Made by a program: the position numbers and the translations under genes
Notes under the pieces: generated by a model
What the model was told of the DNA's origin: nothing
What the model saw: only the letters and a program-made list of their open reading frames with translations
Database searches by the model: none
NCBI RefSeq assembly: GCF_015709515.1
Contig: NZ_JADNQZ010000054.1
Location: 152,639 to 216,638 of the forward strand
DNA: 64,000 nt
From: Methylocystis sp. H62
GTDB lineage: Bacteria; Pseudomonadota; Alphaproteobacteria; Rhizobiales; Beijerinckiaceae
Direction: 5' to 3'
Part shown: positions 62,438-64,000 of the stretch, piece after piece
Position numbering within the stretch: the stretch's first letter is position 1
How the letters are laid out: each line of letters begins with the position of its first letter

Positions 62438-63091
62438 GGCTCTATTCCTTGTTGCGGTTCCTTTCGACTGCTGAGACGAAGGCGCGGGTTGTTCAGAACA
62501 TGGTTACGCAGTCGCGAAAATGTCTACAGGCGCTAGCTCGTTCATGTCGCCACTTGTTTGAGAACGCGCTCGCTGAAGGACATAGAACTCGCGGCGCAAA
62601 ACGCGCAATCCGGAAGTTGCCGCAAACCGTCGCGCTCGCCGTGTGCGCGGAAAAAGGTCTCAAGCATGTCATAATAGCGAGGTCGGCGTAGCTTATCGGC
62701 CAATCCTCGCCGACGCCGTCGCGCCTCGCCACACTGAATTCGTGATCAGAGAGGCGCTGCATAGGGGAGCGGTCTCCAACTTGACGTCCCCGAATCCAGC
62801 GGAATGGCTTGTCCCGGAGCTTGGAGTAAAACATGGCGGGTGTCGTCGACAAACAGCCGCGGGTTCGCTTGCCAAAAGATCGCGTGGCGCTCTTGGATGT
62901 GCTGTCGAACAGTGACGTGCGCATGGAGCTGGCGCACGAAATTCGTCGCCGGCGAACTATAGCATTTGTCACTCCGGACCGCTGAACCGGCTTCGACTAC
63001 TAGAGCGGGTTCGTTGTTTTCCGATTCTGTTCGGGATTCCCGAATCGGCGAGAGCATGATTCTTTCATCGCGATAGCGATGGAGGCGACGC
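62438..63091. other. Region without a supported gene, IS630 left flank
   Basis: About 650 bases with only unconvincing short frames on both strands. The last 100 bases include the inverted repeat CGATTC...GAATCG (near 63022-63047) and probably the left end of the IS630 element, whose transposase begins at 63092. Confidence 0.35.
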
Positions 63092-64000
63092 ATGGCGAGG
63101 GCCTACAGCCAGGATTTGCGTGATCGCGTGATTGACGCCGCGTTGGCGGGAGTGCCGGCTCGCCATGCGGCAGCAAGGTTTGGGGTCGGCGACGCCACGG
63201 CGATTGTCTGGGTGCGGCGGGCGCGAGAGACCGGGGAGCGCACGGCGCGCAAGCAGGGACAGCCTCGACGCTCGAAGCTCGATCCCCATCGGGACTATCT
63301 GCTGGGATTGATCGAGGCGACGCCGGACTTGACGATCAGCGAACTCCTGGAGCGGCTGCTTGCCGAGCGCGGCGTGAAGGCCAGTCGCGCGACATTGTGG
63401 ACGTTTCTCGACCGTTTGCGGTCTGACGTTCAAAAAAAGACCGCCCATGCGAGCGAACAGGACCGCCCGGACGTAAAGGCGCGGCGCGAAGCCTGGTTCG
63501 AGAGCCAGCTCGATCTCGATCCGGAAAGGCTCGTCTTCATCGATGAGACCTGGACCACGACCAACATGGCGCGCAAATGCGGGCGCGAACAGAAAGGCGA
63601 GCGGCTGCGCGCGAGCGTTCCGCACGGACATTGGAAGACGACGACCTTCATCGGCGGTCTGCGCTGCGACCGCATGACGGCGCCGATGGTTCTCGACGGG
63701 CCGGTCAACGGCCAATGGTTCCAAGCCTATGTCGATCAGGTTCTCGTCCCGACGCTCTCGCGGGACGACATCGTGATCATGGACATGTATGGACGCCCCC
63801 GCCGGTGCAAGAAGAATCTTCGAAGTTGCGCAGCGCATGGTCAGGTGCTGACATGTATCCGGCCTCTGATGCGGCGCAGTCACATGCCGCGGGCCCGTAT
63901 GGGAGTTCGCGGATCGGATCCATTACAATCTCGCGCGCTCGTGGCGCTCGTCCATGAACTGGTTTTCCCGATCCCGTCTCGTCGACCGTTGCGCCATACC
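63092..64000 (+). CDS. IS630-family transposase, C-terminus replaced, runs off the window
   Basis: From ATG 63092 an IS630 transposase is readable: helix-turn-helix YSQDLRDRVIDAALAGVPAR with ARHAAARFGVGDATAIVWVR (about 5-45), then ATPDLTISELLERLLAERGV, the first catalytic Asp in LVFIDETWTTTNMARKCGR, and the second in DDIVIMD (near residue 229). After this, from about 63785, the expected LPPYSPDLNPIE segment with the catalytic Glu is absent, although the frame stays open to base 64000. The element therefore seems truncated and joined to foreign DNA, so it is probably inactive. Confidence 0.75.
   Translation, partial: MARAYSQDLRDRVIDAALAGVPARHAAARFGVGDATAIVWVRRARETGERTARKQGQPRRSKLDPHRDYLLGLIEATPDLTISELLERLLAERGVKASRATLWTFLDRLRSDVQKKTAHASEQDRPDVKARREAWFESQLDLDPERLVFIDETWTTTNMARKCGREQKGERLRASVPHGHWKTTTFIGGLRCDRMTAPMVLDGPVNGQWFQAYVDQVLVPTLSRDDIVIMDMYGRPRRCKKNLRSCAAHGQVLTCIRPLMRRSHMPRARMGVRGSDPLQSRALVALVHELVFPIPSRRPLRHT

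Noticed and set aside
1..64000. CRISPR array search
   Set aside because: No regularly spaced repeat cluster with unique spacers was seen; the only short tandem-like set is the three repA iterons.

Overview
The window looks like a GC-rich alphaproteobacterial chromosome, probably of the Hyphomicrobiales (Rhizobiales). Housekeeping proteins (class II DAHP synthase, a short GltX, NnrU, DUF1467, methylmalonyl-CoA epimerase) and the mobile-element gene set both fit that group. The exact genus cannot be read from the sequence.

Region 1 (1-8044) is ordinary chromosome: the end of a shikimate-pathway gene, a ceramide-glucosyltransferase-like enzyme, gltX, small membrane and exported proteins, a winged-helix/TPR regulator, methylmalonyl-CoA epimerase, and a tRNA-Lys(UUU) that is the probable insertion site of what follows.

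Region 2 (about 8045-29482 plus 38162-47763) is the backbone of an integrative and conjugative element (ICE) of the Mesorhizobium ICEMlSym type. In order it carries DUF932, ParB, Toprim and DUF2493 proteins, DUF736, an XRE regulator, a small DUF2285 protein, an FseA-type activator split over two frames (a likely programmed +1 frameshift), an RdfS-type excisionase, a RepA initiator with iterons, DUF2840, the TraF peptidase, a lytic transglycosylase, the relaxase RlxS, TraG, a CopG-type protein, the trbBCDEJKLFGI mating-pair operon and DUF2274. The regulators (XRE, FseA, RdfS) would control excision and transfer, RepA would keep the excised circle, RlxS/TraG would process and deliver DNA, and Trb proteins would build the channel. 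No integrase and no second attachment site lie in the window.

Two blocks interrupt this backbone. At 14325-18356 a 1343-residue protein combines an MqsA-like DNA-binding domain, a possible nuclease-like domain, a STAND-type NTPase and a long helical C-terminus; it is the best candidate for a new (probably anti-phage) system. At 29483-38161 a cargo block with an epoxide-hydrolase-like enzyme, short-chain dehydrogenases, a glutathione transferase, a LysR regulator, an ankyrin protein and several broken genes separates traG/copG from trbB.

Region 3 (47764-64000) is accessory and decayed: two broken IS66 elements, fragments of LysR, folE and receiver-domain genes, a three-gene light-signalling operon (bacteriophytochrome, single-domain response regulator, multi-sensor HWE kinase), an IHF-like protein, a sulfotransferase, a condensation-domain acyltransferase and an IS630 transposase that runs off the end.
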